Shown: positions 1-12,300, counted from the stretch's first letter. The stretch is 64,000 bases of DNA from Phragmites australis (GCF_958298935.1 NC_084940.1:21385146-21449145); one strand, 5' to 3'. Numbers and translations: made by a program. Notes: generated by a model not told the origin, from the letters alone.

Positions 1-3000
1 TGAGCAAACACTAAACCAACATCATAACCATGACAACCATCAAAACCACTTTGCTCAAGGCCTTAGGTTCCATGTTGCTAGACCATTAACAAATTAACCA
101 TCGATGTTGTATATGTTCATTAGTCAAGATTATGACACTTCTCAACATCCCAAAAGCAAGGCTAAGCAATCTATCCATAAAAGACTTCTAACCATAAACC
201 ATCTAGGTTCAAAGGGATGATAAGGGAATATCTAGGGAAAACCCTAACATAGGTGACTACCCATCATATTGACACTGCATGCAATTTTGTAAAACAAAAC
301 ATTTAAAAACATAGGTTCAATATGATCAAGGACACTTGCCTTTTTCCCAATGCTGCTCAGTGTTGTCGAAATCTTGGTCTTGAAGTCCCTCGAACTGCTT
401 CGGAACGTTATCAACTAATCGCAAGAACTACCGACAAACAACACAAAGGAAAACACTAAGAACAACATAGCAAACATCATCAAAATACTTTAAAAACACT
501 ATGATTGGATAGGGATGATTTTAGAAACATTTAGACGTAAGAATCGCCTAAATCGGAGTTAAGATGAAAAGAGAACAGCTTTCGAGAGATGGATTAGACT
601 GAAAAGGAAATGCTGATTTACCAGAACTATCTTCCTATGGGAAAGGTTTAATTATACAATCACTGTGTCAGGCTTGACAACATCCTTATGCAAGATTCAA
701 GAAGTTTAGAGCAGACTAGACTTCACTGACTAGGCTAAGGAGAATGATGTGGCTCTGACTTGGCATGCTATGCAAGTATCATCTTGGATTAAAGAAGGGA
801 TACGCTGAGATCTAGTATCGATCACCTATGATGGATCAAAAAGGCCGAAGGTTGCGCTTCTAGGTTAAGAATATTACTAGTCACTCTATGTAGCAGTGGT
901 GGTTTGGGTTTCGTCGGAGATGGCGATTGGGCACGTGGTCACAAACATTGATGTCGGCTTCAGTGGTGTTTCAGTGAAATGAGGGAAGAATGGCGTAGAA
1001 CGTGGAAAGACTAACTTAGTGGTATGTTTGGTTTTGAAAGGGGCCATCCGAGGTAGCAGCAAAACAACGATGACTGCTGCTAGGTTTAGTGGTGACCACG
1101 AACAAATGCAGGAACGAAGACGCTAGCGTTCCAGGAGATTGGCTATGAATTTGAGAAACCGTTTGAACAAAGATGTTCATATAACCCGGGAACACAATAC
1201 TATGGCATGGGTTTTGGTAGATCATCCATAGAGAGGAAGAATGATCAGCATAGATGAGACGGGTGATGGCTGCGACATGCTGTGGTTGGCAAGGGCGTCT
1301 TGGTCATGTCGCTGCACAAACGGAGATGGGCTCCTAGGGTAACGTAGAAGACTCCATGAGACATGTTGTGACGTGGTTGGTGCATCCATACGGCTTTCGT
1401 ATTGACGAGGGACGCGAATGCAAATCCTGTGCGCGTGCAGAACACGTCCAGAAACCGGACAGCGGGTATGTCGACCTTGATTGCAGTAGTTTGGCTAATC
1501 TACTGGCCGACCTGGTTGGTGAGGGCGTGGGGAACATCATGGTACATGCACCGGTGAAAGGGCTTGGTGATTTGACCTCTGGTCGGTCGGGAACATCGAT
1601 GCCAATCAGCTACAGCGTGGCTGCCTCGCGGCTATCCGCGACGGCGACGACCGTGGCGGCGTAGATTGGGCTTTGGCCGGGGCTAGGGCTTGGCTAGGAA
1701 CTTAGTATGATGCTAAAACAGTAGTAAGGGAGGATAATAACAGGTCCTCACCTTGCTTTGGCGGTCGAGGAAGAAGGAGGATTCGAGGAGAAGACGAAGT
1801 AGCGCATCACGGGTGGCAGCGGCGGCGGCTCCGGCGAAGGGCGGCGCTCCGGCGACGCATGGCAGGGCAGCAGCAACTTCCAAGGCTTGGAGACGTGGAA
1901 TAGAGGTAGGAGAGGGACTACAACTCATATATATAGGGCTAGGGGCGGCTGGTTGAGGTGGAGTCCAAACCGAATACGAATTGGATTCGAGTTCGAGTCG
2001 GTTACGGTTTCCTTTTTCGCGGCTCTGTATTCCAAACATGATATCTCCATCGTCCGGACTCCAAATTGGGCGTTTATTAATTCTAAATTATATTACTTGA
2101 AAAGATCTACAACTTTAGTAGTCATTGTAACTTCTGAAAATGTCATCTTGATTTCCAAAAATGCGCCACAATATAAACTGTTTGAACTCAGACTTATCTG
2201 AGCAGCACTGGTTTCGGAGGCCATAACTCCTAGCTTCATTATCCAAAAGAGGACTTCCATAGGTTCAAATAGAATCTCTCAACGAGACCTACAACTTTGG
2301 TATTATCAAGATTTGCATTTGATGCCGTTTTGAACTCCAAAACGTCATGGAAAGAGGAGGCTGTCCAGGACTCCGCGAAAATTTACAGATTTCGTGGATC
2401 CTTTGTTGGGCCATCTAGAAGACTTGGCTAAGGGTTTGGACTTGACCAAGATTGAGCCCAAAGATATTTTAGATATATCTAGGGTTTAGAAAAGAAACTT
2501 TTGCAGAGAAATTTGAATAGAGTTTGAATTTGAATTGAGTTTGGAGTGAATTTAAGAGAAACGAAAAGATAAGGTTGAACAAGAATAGGTGTAGATAAGG
2601 AATTTGAATTTAGATTTTGGGTAGAATTTGAGAAAGAGGAGAGATTGACTTTAAACAAGGATTTAGATAAGATTTGAATTGAGCTGGAAAAGGATCAGGT
2701 ATGATCAAGGATTGAATAGATGATGAATTCAAAGATTTTGAATTCCAACCATTAAGATCCTTAATTTATTCACTACTGAGTTTTGTAAAAACCTTTTTAA
2801 AATCTTTTTCACTCAAAATATGAAAGAGAAAGAAAAGGAAAAAGAACTCTAATGCATTTACCTGGCTCCTAACAAAACTCAGCATGCAATGCACAGAAAA
2901 TAATAACCTATATTGATTGATTGATTAAGAAAATAGGTTTTAAACCTATACTACTGGTGAAGCTATTCAATAATCCTGGAAAATTTTAGAAATTTGAGAA

Positions 3001-3022
3001 ATCTGAAAATCAGGGCGTTACA
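1..3022 (-). repeat. Partial LTR, long-LTR Ty3/gypsy family B, copy 1
   Basis: The segment is a reverse-complement near-copy of 39271-42294, about 92-93% identical by eye, with almost equal length (3022 versus 3024 bp). Its right end reads GGGCGTTACA, so on the minus strand the LTR starts TGTAACGCCC like the plus-strand copy. The remaining part of the LTR (about 1.1 kb, judged from the other copy) lies left of the window. It is inserted in the 3' LTR of Tekay-A: sequence from 3023 continues homology to 11085 onward in the sister LTR. The short open frames here (1356-1664 plus, 1334-1540 minus, 1713-2039 minus) lie in a GC-rich part of the LTR and are not credible genes. Confidence 0.85.
1927..1936 (-). 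promoter_or_regulatory. Putative LTR promoter TATA box (family B copy 1)
   Basis: TATATATA lies on the minus strand about 1.09 kb into the LTR, followed by a GC-rich, CT-rich stretch as expected of a grass transcription start. The same box is at 40356-40363 in the other copy. Confidence 0.5.
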
Positions 3023-4990
3023 CTAATTGATCAGTTTTATAATCTGCAGAGGTTGCACACTTTACCCACGAGTCGTGATTCCCATTTTGCTTCACACTTA
3101 AAGGGTGTAGAGCCGGGGTCTCACTACAAGGCCTTTACAAAGCGCCTCCAAATCCATATGCACCCATTAAGGTTTTACCACTAATAGGAATTCCATTCAC
3201 TGTATAGACCCCCTCTTGTGCCGCTCAACCATCCACTAGTGCGTACAGAATAAGGAGAACATCAAATTAATTTGCCAGGTTGTACCCATATAAGCCTAGT
3301 GATTGCGCTGTTTAGTTGGATTACGTGCTCCACAAATCAGTCCTTAGGATCTAAAGCAGGCGCTTGCACATCACCCATTGCGCACACAACAACCATACCA
3401 ACCAAACCATCCTACTTAGATCCCTATGGTCCATGTTGCTACAAAACATTACCCAAACTAGTTCATGTTGCATAGACCGTTAATCAATTTAACATTTATC
3501 CCACCTGACTTGACATCACAACTAAGCATTTCTACCCTTGACACCCAACTACAAGATAGGTGACAAGGATAATCATGAAAAGTACTAATAAACTCTTAAC
3601 ATGTGATTCATATTGACAAAGCATGCAATTAGAAAGTAAAAGACACACTTTCCTACAATAGGATCAATGTGATCAAGGACACATGCCTTCAGTAGTGGAC
3701 TGCTCAAACTCTTCAAAAGTCTGGTCTTGCAGATTCATGAACTGCTCGTCTCCTATTGCAATTGCACACATCAGAAACAAACAAGTACAAACATATAAGA
3801 ATAGTACACTAAATAGAAACAAAGCACTATGAAAAGCCTACTAATGGATAGTACTTGCTGTTGCAATCATGTGAGCGCAAGAATCGCCTAAAACAGAACT
3901 CGTATGAAAAAGTTATGAGGGTTTTAATCTACATTGGCTTTTCTGAAAAGGAACAAGGGCTAACTTGTAAAAACAAAAAGTGTAGGGACTTATTTGAAAA
4001 ATTTTAGGGACCTATTTTGTAATTATATAAAAGTTTAGGGGCTAAAAGTAAAATAACAGTACTAATAGGGGCATTTTTGTGAAAATAGAAAAATTTAAGG
4101 ATCTAAATGTAAGATGACCTAATTTTAGAGAATAAAGTGTTTATTTTGTATTGAAAAACCTATTTATTGCGTAAGCATGATGTCATCACTGACTGGGTCT
4201 GCTGACCAGGCTCAGATGTATGACATGGACGACGTGTGGCTCTAACGTGGATCACATAATCAGATTGGACTTATGTGCCACACGGCGGCTTCCTAGTGGC
4301 TCATGAAGGGGTATGGCTGGATCTCATCGTGGTCATTCATCAACGATCAAACGGATGAGGGCAATTGGGGGGTTGGCGGCTGGTGGCGATAGATAAGTAG
4401 CGATGCCGCCTCGGTTCTTGCCGGAGCATCGCTGGTGACACACAGCATCACGCTATGGGCCACCAAACTCGATGGGAAGTGGCACAAACAAAAAAGACGG
4501 TGACGTGCATTCTCAGCGAGGGCATCACGACGGCCGGAGATGCCTCGATGGTGGTCGGCGATGGAGAGAAGGATACGGTGGGGTTAGAGGTCAATGGGAG
4601 CTCGGGTACAATGACGGAAAAGAAAAGCCGTAGGTCAGGAGAGCTCGCTAGAGGTCTTGCGAAGCCGAAGAGAGGGTTAGCGGGCCTTTGAGTGTGATGG
4701 AGGGAGATGGCGTCAGTGAGACAGCGATGATGATTACTAGAGCTCGGTAGGGAGATTGTGCAGTGGTAGATCGGCGTCGAGGGGTCGTGGAGAGTACTCC
4801 TCATGCTTCTGGGAAGCCGACGGCAGGTTTGGAGTCATTGGGGAGAGCTGGATGTGTCGGACAGCGCGTGGTGGAGCTTTGAAGCGGCAATGGTGGTGAT
4901 GCGATTTAGGGTGGTTGGGCCGAGGGAGAACGGGAGGGTGGTCGGGTGCTATGGAGGTCATTTATAGCGCGGAGAGGGAGCGGCCCGTTG
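3023..4990 (-). repeat. 3' LTR of Tekay-A, truncated at both ends
   Basis: It aligns with 11085-12300 plus 23528-24290 of the 5' LTR. Shared landmarks are the block after CTGCAGAGGTTGCACAC, the stretch of open frame over 4455-4691, and the TATA box. The left end is cut by the family-B LTR. The right end breaks at about 4990, straight into the pol tail, so the chromodomain end, the polypurine tract and the LTR start have been deleted. At 4229-4233 it keeps the uninterrupted site (ACGAC) where the 5' LTR received the copia element. Confidence 0.8.
4956..4968 (-). promoter_or_regulatory. Putative TATA box, Tekay-A 3' LTR
   Basis: The minus strand reads GCTATAAATGACC. The equivalent box in the 5' LTR is at 24259-24270. 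Confidence 0.45.
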
Positions 4991-7900
4991 CTAGGACTCT
5001 CACACATTTCTTTAACTATGAGATATGAAACACATCATGCACATCGGAGTGCTGAGGTGGTAATTCTAGTTGATAATCCACTTCTCCTCTCCTTTCCTGT
5101 ATCTTGAACGATCCAATGTATCAGGGTGCTAGTTTTCCCTTGACCTTGAATCTGCGAAGACCTCGGATCGGTGACACCTTGAGATACACGAAGTCTCCAA
5201 CTTTGAAGATCAATTCTCGACGTGGATGGTCCGCATAACTCTTCTGCCTTGACTGCGCAGTTCACAGGTTGTTCTGAATCTCTTGTACTTGCCTTTAAGC
5301 ATCCCTTAAGACTTCTAGGCCAAACACTTGGCTTTCTCCGGTCTGATTCCAGAATAGTGGGGTTCTGCACTTCTTTCCATATAGTGCTTCAAAAGGGGTC
5401 ATCTTTAAACTTGCTTGGTAACGGTTGTTATATGAGAATTCCACATAGGGGAGATTCTTATAACAACTCTTGCTGTTCTTTAAAGCACATGCTCTCAAGC
5501 TATCTTCTAGATTTGATTGGTCCTTTCCGTTTGTCCATCGGTCTGTGGGTGATAAGCTGAGCTAAAGTTCAACCTGGTGTCCATGGACTCATGTAGACGC
5601 TGTCAAAAATGTGATGTGAACTAGGTACCTTGGTCAGATACTATCTTCTTGGGTACACCATGAAGGCACACAATCCTGGATATGTACAATTTTGCGAGCT
5701 TCCATCCCTGATACATGTCCTTAATTGGTATGAAGTGAGCTACCTTTGTTAACCGATCCACTATGACCCATATGGAATCATACTCGGACTGTGTTCAAGG
5801 TAATCTCACCATAAAATCCATGCCGATTTAATCCCACTTCCACTCACGAACTTTTAGTGGTTGAAGCAACCCTACTGTTTAGTGGTTGAAGCAACCCTAC
5901 TGGTCTCTGGTGTTTGGCCTTAACTCGCTGGCACGTATCACACAAGGCCACATATTCCACTACCTCTTGTTTCATTCCGTACCACCAGTATTGATCCTTG
6001 AGATCCTGGTACATCTTGGTACTTTCCGGGTAAATAGAGTAAGCTGAGTCATGGGCTTCTCTTAGAATTGACTTCCAAATAGATTTAACATTAGGAACAC
6101 ATATTCCTTTCTTATACCAAGCCACTCCTTGCACATCTTCCATGAATCTTGGAGCCTTATTCTCCTTAATGAGTTATTTGATCTCTAGAACCTTCTCATC
6201 TTCTTGTTGACCCTTGCGTATATCCTGCTCCAAGGTAGAACGCACTTCCATTACAACTACTTCTGTGCTGGATACAGTTCCCACATTAAGCTCCTCAGAC
6301 TCTTTACATAATCCAGGTTGTCTTCCTTGTATAGTCATTATACTGACATAGGTCTTTCTGCTCAAAGCATCTGCCACTATATTTGCTTTTCTTGGATGGT
6401 AGTTAATTCCAAGATTATAATCTTTGATGAGTTCTAGCCATCTACGCTGCCTGAGATCTGGTTGAGTGAAGATATATTTCAGACTTCTGTGGTCGAAGAA
6501 GATCTCACATCTCTGCCCTATCAGGTAATGTCTTCAAATCTTGAGTGCATGAACCACAATAGCTAATTCCAAGTCATGGGTAGGGTAGTTATCCTCGTGC
6601 TTCCTTTATTGCCTTGAAGCATACGCTATTATGTGGCCTTCTTGCATTAGCACACACCCTAAACCTTGGCGTGAGGCATCATAGTATACCAAGAACGGCT
6701 TCTGTGTGTCGAGCATGATTAGCACTGGGGCGGTGGTTAATCTCTTCTTTAATTTGTTAAAGCTGGTCTCATGAGCAGGAGTCCACTTAAATTCCTTCCC
6801 ATTCTCCACTATCTCCATCATTGGCTTGACGATCTTGGAGAAGCCTTCTATAAAGCAACAGTAATATCTTGCTAAACCTAGAAAACTCCGGATCTCTGAA
6901 ATGGTCTGTGGTGGCTTCCAATTTAGAACTTCCTTCACTTTGCTGCGATCAATGGATACTCCTCGTGCTGAGATGATATGACCTAGAAAAGAGACTTCTT
7001 GCAACCAAAACTCACACTTACTCATCTTGGCATACAACTAATTCTCCCTGAGCTTCTGCAGAACCATCCTCAAATGCTCTTCGTGCTCTTCCTCATCCTT
7101 CGAGAAGACCAGGATATCGTCGATAAACACAACCATGAACTTGGGGGCATTGGTTAATCCAAAAGACATCACTGTAAACTCATACAGACCCTAACGGGTG
7201 ACAAAAGCTGTCTTAGGAATGTCCAACGCTCGGATCTTTAGCTGATGATAACCTGACCGAAAATCAATCTTGGAAAAGACGCATGCTCCTTTTAGTTGAT
7301 CAAACAAATCTTCGATGCGAGGAAAGGGGTACCTGTTCTTAATGGTCACCTCATTAAGTGCACGATAATCAATGCATATTCTCTGAGTCCCATCTTTTTT
7401 TGGCACAAAGATAACTGGGGCTCCCTAGGGTGGGGTGCTGGGGCGAATAAATCCCTTGTCTAATAGCTCTTGAATTTGTTCCTTGTGCTTAGCCAACTGA
7501 TTGGCATCCTTTTTGTACGGTCTCTTATATATGGGAGCAGTGTCAAGTACTAATTCGATAATGAACTCAATGTCTCGGTCTAGTGGCATACCTGGCAACT
7601 CTTCAGGGAAGACATCCGGGAACTCGCTGACTACTCTGACTTCCCCCGCTGTCTTGGCCTGGTTAGGCTTGATATTCTCTCCTGATACTGTTGTGGCTTT
7701 GAACTCCACCTTGGTGCCACATGTGTGTGTCAACTGAACTGTCTTGGTGGTGCATCCTATCACTCCATTGAACTTAGCCAACCAATCCATTCCCAGAATA
7801 ATATCTATCGCTTTAGACTCCAAAACAATAAGGTTTGCGGGGAATTCCACCCCTTTAATGACAAGGATTATCTTAGGGCATACATGCCTTGATTCCATTT

Positions 7901-8105
7901 CTCCACCAGGAGAACTGACAATCAATTGACATTTCATTATGGCTATCGGTAGACTATGCTTTTCTACAAGCTTAGTTAAAATAAAGGAATGTGTTGCTCC
8001 GAAATCGAATAAACTATAGCAGGGTGAGAGTTGGCTGGAACATACCAAGTACCACATCTTAGGCATCCTAGGCATCCTCTGTTGCAACATTGTTGACTCA
8101 CCCAC
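4991..8105 (-). pseudogene. Tekay-A pol pseudogene (protease-RT-RNase H-integrase)
   Basis: The remnant polyprotein reads right to left. Protease is at 7930-8030, with the active site changed to DFGAT where family-D has DSGAS, then DIILGMDWL near 7800. Reverse transcriptase spans about 7430-6600 with [20 protein letters not shown] and FIDD. RNase H follows ([29 protein letters not shown]). Integrase starts at about 6080 with EAHDSAYSIYPES, where the second His of the zinc site is Tyr, and has CDTC at about 5945. Stops and frameshifts are scattered throughout. About 20 codons are missing in frame between NAP and KFMVVFIDD (about 7155). A 24-bp tandem duplication sits at 5853-5900. The pol tail FHIS..LKKCV runs into the deletion junction at 4990. 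The RT/integrase motifs and chromodomain-type tail fit the Tekay (Del) chromovirus clade; this is family inference. It is not functional. Confidence 0.85.
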
Positions 8106-9273
8106 TCATGAAGTTCTGACGAGGCTACTGCTGTGGCTGACCTCCGGGGCGGTTCTGCTACTGGTTATTGTTCTAACCCTACTATTTCTTGGTACACTTA
8201 TTGGCAAGGTGCCCAAAGTTCCCACAGTTAAAGGATGGGCCAATGGTAGTAGATCCCTGGCTAGTGCAACCCTGCTATTACTGGTTCTGGTACAATAGGC
8301 ATGGGACCCGGTAGTTGGAGCGTTGTTGCTGCTAGGCTGCTGCTGCCTTGGCTGACTGAAAGATCCCGAAGTCTAGCTGGGTGCCCTCTGTTGCTGGTTC
8401 TGGCATGCCTGACAGTACACCTAACCTGTGGGTGGTTGGCTGAAGCAGGGACGGGTGTTGCTGCCTGAAGACTAACCCTGCATCATTCGTTTGCGTTCCT
8501 CTCCTAAATTCTGCTTCTTCTCCAGAATAAAGGCTCTGTCAACAAGTTTCTGGAAGCTCGGGTACTCATTGGTTGAGAGAGAATAGTGAAGTCCGGAGTT
8601 CAAACCTTCTAAGAAATAGTCTTGTTTCTTCTCATCGGTGTCCACATCTCCGGGGGCATAGCGGGATAGCTGCGTGAATTTGGTAAGGTATTCACACACT
8701 AACATGGGACCTTGCTTTAATCCAAGAAACTCCTTCCGTTTCAGTTTCACTTCCCCTGCTGGCACGTGGTGCTTGCGGAAACTATCCTTGAATTCTTTCT
8801 AGGTGATCTCTTGGGGGTCATCATGGTCCCTGCAGAATCTGAAGCTGGTCCTACAAGCTGGTGCGAAGCAAAGAGGACTATTTCCCTGCCTATGCACTGA
8901 GAAATCTGCAGCTTACTCTCAATCATCTTGAGCCAATCATTGACGTCCATTGGCTCAACTGCCTACGCAAACGTAGATGGCTTGGTGCTCAGGAAGTCCT
9001 TTAGCTTGTTCTACAGCTGCATTTGTGGTGGCGGTGGCGGTGCCTGATAAGTTGGGGGTGCTTGTTGAAGTCTTGCCATGGCGTGCGCCAGTCCCTGTAG
9101 AATTTGAGTCTGAGCGGCCATCATCCGCATTGGGTCCACTGGATTCTGGGTGTTCTACCTGTTCCATGAGCGAAATGCGTCCTGGTTGTCGTCCTAGGGG
9201 TGAGCATTGGGTTCCTGCCTTCGGTGTTGTTCCTATTAGCACCAACATTGTTTGCATTCCTCATGTTCACCAT
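8106..9273 (-). pseudogene. Tekay-A gag pseudogene
   Basis: Gag coats the element RNA. The likely start is ATG at 9271-9273 (MVNMRNANNVGANRNN). Conserved patches are spread over three frames: a proline/glutamine stretch (9000-9060), VEPMDVNDWLKMIESKLQIS (8890-8955), the capsid-like core around 8470-8765 (VCEYLTKFTQLSRYAP, GLNSGLHYSL), and a CCHC-type zinc knuckle at 8193-8233. In the knuckle the first Cys is Ser (SFNCGNFGHLANKC), so even that motif is damaged. Protease follows without a clear gap, so gag and pol were one frame, as in the family-D element at 60767. Confidence 0.8.
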
Positions 9274-9529
9274 CTGACAGTTGCAAGGGCATGAGATTAG
9301 GAAATGAGAACAGGGCAAGGATAGATGAAGCATGATTAAGAACTCATAAGCTGATATATATAGATCGAAGATGGATACAACTGCGTAAGACAAACTTTCA
9401 CATCGCACTGACACACACAAAGAAAACCTAACACACAAGTTCACAGCATCAAAAGCAAACAGGTCCATTACATCATAAAACAAATGACTTTAAATGATGC
9501 TAAACTGCTACGATGGGAAAGCTGCTAGC
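9274..9529 (-). other. Spacer between leader ORF and gag of Tekay-A
   Basis: There is no convincing coding potential. The 120-codon frame at 9121-9483 overlaps the gag start and is not supported by homology to any other copy. Confidence 0.5.
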
Positions 9530-10270
9530 TCATGAACTGTCGCCAACCTCAAAAAGGTCCTGCGATGCAACATGCAGAGCAGCGTCAAGGCAGAGCTTCT
9601 TGCGGGAGGGAGAGTGGCGCAACTCTAGTTTAGGCATCTCCTTTGGTTCCTCCTCCGAGTCATCAGTCATCCTAGCCTGAAGGGTGCAAATCCTCTCCTC
9701 TACCTCAGCGAGCCTCAGGTGCACGTTGTCTAGGTTGTCAAGGGCACTGTCCAGCTCCTGAGTCAAGGTGTCGGTGAGGTGAACCTGGTCCACCAGTCTG
9801 GCATCACCCTCCCTGTTGGTGCTGTCAAAGGTGACTCAAAGCTGTCATTCCTACCCTACGGGTAGAAGCTGTGCTACATAGTCTGAACAGTGCCATGGTA
9901 CTTTGCGCAGATGACTGAAAGTGCCTGGCGAGCTACATCACAGATCCGAGCTGCAAAGGTCTCTCTCGGTGCAAGGGCTGAATGGATGTTGCGCACCCTG
10001 TGGCCATCATCATCTGGGCACTTCTCAAAGATGATCACCTCCACCATCCGAGCGTAGCCATGGCCGCTGAGTGGGGTATTGATTCCCTTGTAGATTGGGG
10101 CCTCCTGATAGCCCAGACCCTCGAGGATCGTCCAAAGCGGAACTCCCCTACCTGAAGTCTAGAAGAGTGAAACTCAAGGGCAGCTGGAACACCGAGGTGG
10201 CCTCTGCGGGGGCTCTAGCTGGAACAAAACCACCAATCTGCTTACGGGACATCTGCTTCATGCGAGCCAT
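9530..10270 (-). pseudogene. Leader ORF between PBS and gag with histone H3-like N-terminus (Tekay-A)
   Basis: An extra coding remnant precedes gag. It starts at ATG 10268-10270 with MARMKQMSRKQIGG, matching the first 13 residues of mature histone H3 at A1, R2, K4, Q5, R8, K9, G12 and G13. The frame stops at 10148-10150. In another frame a domain follows (about 10145-9870) with the landmarks TILEGLGYQEAPIYKG, SGHGY, DDDGHRVRNIHSALAPRE and ARQALSVIC. After another shift comes an acidic coiled coil (9530-9793; leucine/valine heptads in residues 1-45). The domain is matched, with substitutions, by the independent element at 26691-27078, so it is a genuine relic and not chance. Function is unknown. 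I do not recognise the central domain from any named family. The H3-like start could mimic the tail read by chromodomain, demethylase or methyltransferase proteins; that is inference. Confidence 0.7.
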
Positions 10271-10420
10271 CTAAATTTTTTGAATGAGAGATATGAGTCA
10301 GTAACAATTTTCCAAAATTTTATAAAAAAAAGCAATAGAAAGAAGAACAAAAATGAAACGAGTAGAGGAAAACATTTTCAGAAATTAGTTTTTGACAAAG
10401 ATATGTCCTATGATCAACAC

Positions 10421-10433
10421 GGTTCTAATACTA
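10421..10433 (-). other. Primer-binding site, Tekay-A (mutated)
   Basis: The minus strand reads TAGTATTAGAACC, two changes from the TGGTATCAGAACC seen at 27247-27259. It lies four bases from the LTR end (TGTCACACCC at 10438), which fixes the element's direction as minus. Confidence 0.8.
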
Positions 10434-10437
10434 CCTC

Positions 10438-12300
10438 TGTCACACCCTGATTCAAATGAACAAACAAGATGCATTTCACATGTATGCCAAGATCAAGTTT
10501 CATACATGCGGTGACTTGATAAGTGATACATAGCAGTGCCATTACATAATGATAAGATTCATTACACAAGAAAACACTAAGATAACTTTCAGTGGTAGCG
10601 GGTCCTCCATCCATCCACATGCGTTGTCCGGGGGAGCGCCAGCTTAGAACATGGTCTTCAAGTTAAAATCTTCCTTCGCCTCAATCTTGGCTCCATCGGC
10701 CGGGGTGTCCTCGAAGTCCACAACTTCTGAGTAGCATCAAGAGGTTGGGAGAAGGCAAGTGTGAGTACATGGAGTACTCAGCAAGTGTGGGAAAACATGA
10801 CATGAAGGCTTAAGGCAAGAAATTCTTAACTCAGGTTTACTGCATCTATGCCATCATAATCTAGGCCTCAAAAAGACTTAGCAATCCTAGTTACTAGGTG
10901 TTACGACACCATCATTAAAGGAATAGCTCATCGAATTTGATCCGACTACCAGACTCACCAGATATCCCATATCCAGCTACCAACTCATCGTGTACCACCA
11001 CTAGACTACCAAAAACCAACCATCCAAGATCCCCACTAATCATGAAGAAGTCCAAGTCCGCTCTTGACCATGAGCATGGCTGATTGATTAGTTTTACGCT
11101 CTGCAGAGGTTGCACACTTTACCCATGAGTTGTGATTCCAGTTTTGCTTCACACTTCTGGGGTGTAGAGCTAGAGTCTCACTATAAGGCCTTTACAAAGC
11201 GCCTCCAAATCCATATGCACCCACTAAGGTTTCACCGCTAACAGGGATTCCATCCACTACAGAGGCTCCCTTTTGTACCACTCAACCGTCCACTGGTGAG
11301 TTTAGAATAAGGAGGACATCTAATTAATTAGCCAGGTTGTACCCATATAAGCCTCGTGGTTGCGCTACTTAGTTGGGTTTCATCCTCAACAAACCGGTCC
11401 TTAGGATCTGAAGCAGACGCTTGCACATCACCATTGCGCACACAGCAGCCATTCCAACCAAACCAACCTGCTTATATCAATATGGTCCATATTGTTACAA
11501 AAGATTACACAAATTGGTTCATGTTGCATAGACCGTTAATCAATTTAACATTTATCCCACCTGACTTGACAGCACAACTAAACATTTCTACCGTTGACAC
11601 CCAACTACAACACAGGCGACAAGGATAATCATGGAAAGTACTAATAAACCCTAAACATAGGATTCATGTTGACAAAGGATGCAATTAGAAAGTAAAAGAT
11701 ACACTTTCCTGCAATAGGATCAATGTGATCAAGGACACTTGCCTTCAACAGCGAGCTGCTCAAACTCTACAAATGTCTGGTCCTGTAGATTCACGAACTG
11801 CTCGTCTCCTAATGCAATCGCGCACACCGGAAATAAATAAGTACAAACATCTAAGAACAGTGCACTAAATAGAAACAAAGTTCTATGAAAAGCCTAGTAA
11901 CGGATAGTACTCACTGCTACGATAGCGTGAGCGAAAGAATTGCCTAAAATGAAGCTCATATGAAAAGGTTACGAGGGTTTTAAGATATATGGGCTTTTCT
12001 GGGAAAGAACATGGGATAATTTGTAACAACAAAAATTCCAGGGACTTGTTTGAAATTTTAGGGACATATTTTGTAATTATGTAAAAGTCCAGGGGTTAAA
12101 AGTAAAATAATAGTACTAACATGGGCATTTTTGTGTAAACATAAAAGTTTAGGGACCTAAATGTAAGATTACCTAATTTTATAGAATAAAAGGACTTATT
12201 TTTGTATTGAAAAACCTATTTATTGCATAAGCATGATGACATCGTTGACTGGGCATGCTGATCGGGCTCGGATGGGTGACGTGGCCGACACGTGGACGAC
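10438..12300 (-). repeat. 5' LTR of Tekay-A, part 1
   Basis: On the minus strand the LTR ends ...GGGTGTGACA at 10438. From 11085 the sequence is homologous to 3023 onward of the 3' LTR. It is interrupted at 12300/12301 by the copia element and resumes at 23528. The short frames at 10414-10620, 10915-11115 and 11356-11628 have no coding support. Confidence 0.85.

Noticed and set aside
10148..10270. A captured histone H3 gene
   Set aside because: Similarity stops after about 13 residues; nothing of the H3 core fold (such as the histone-fold helices) follows in any frame.
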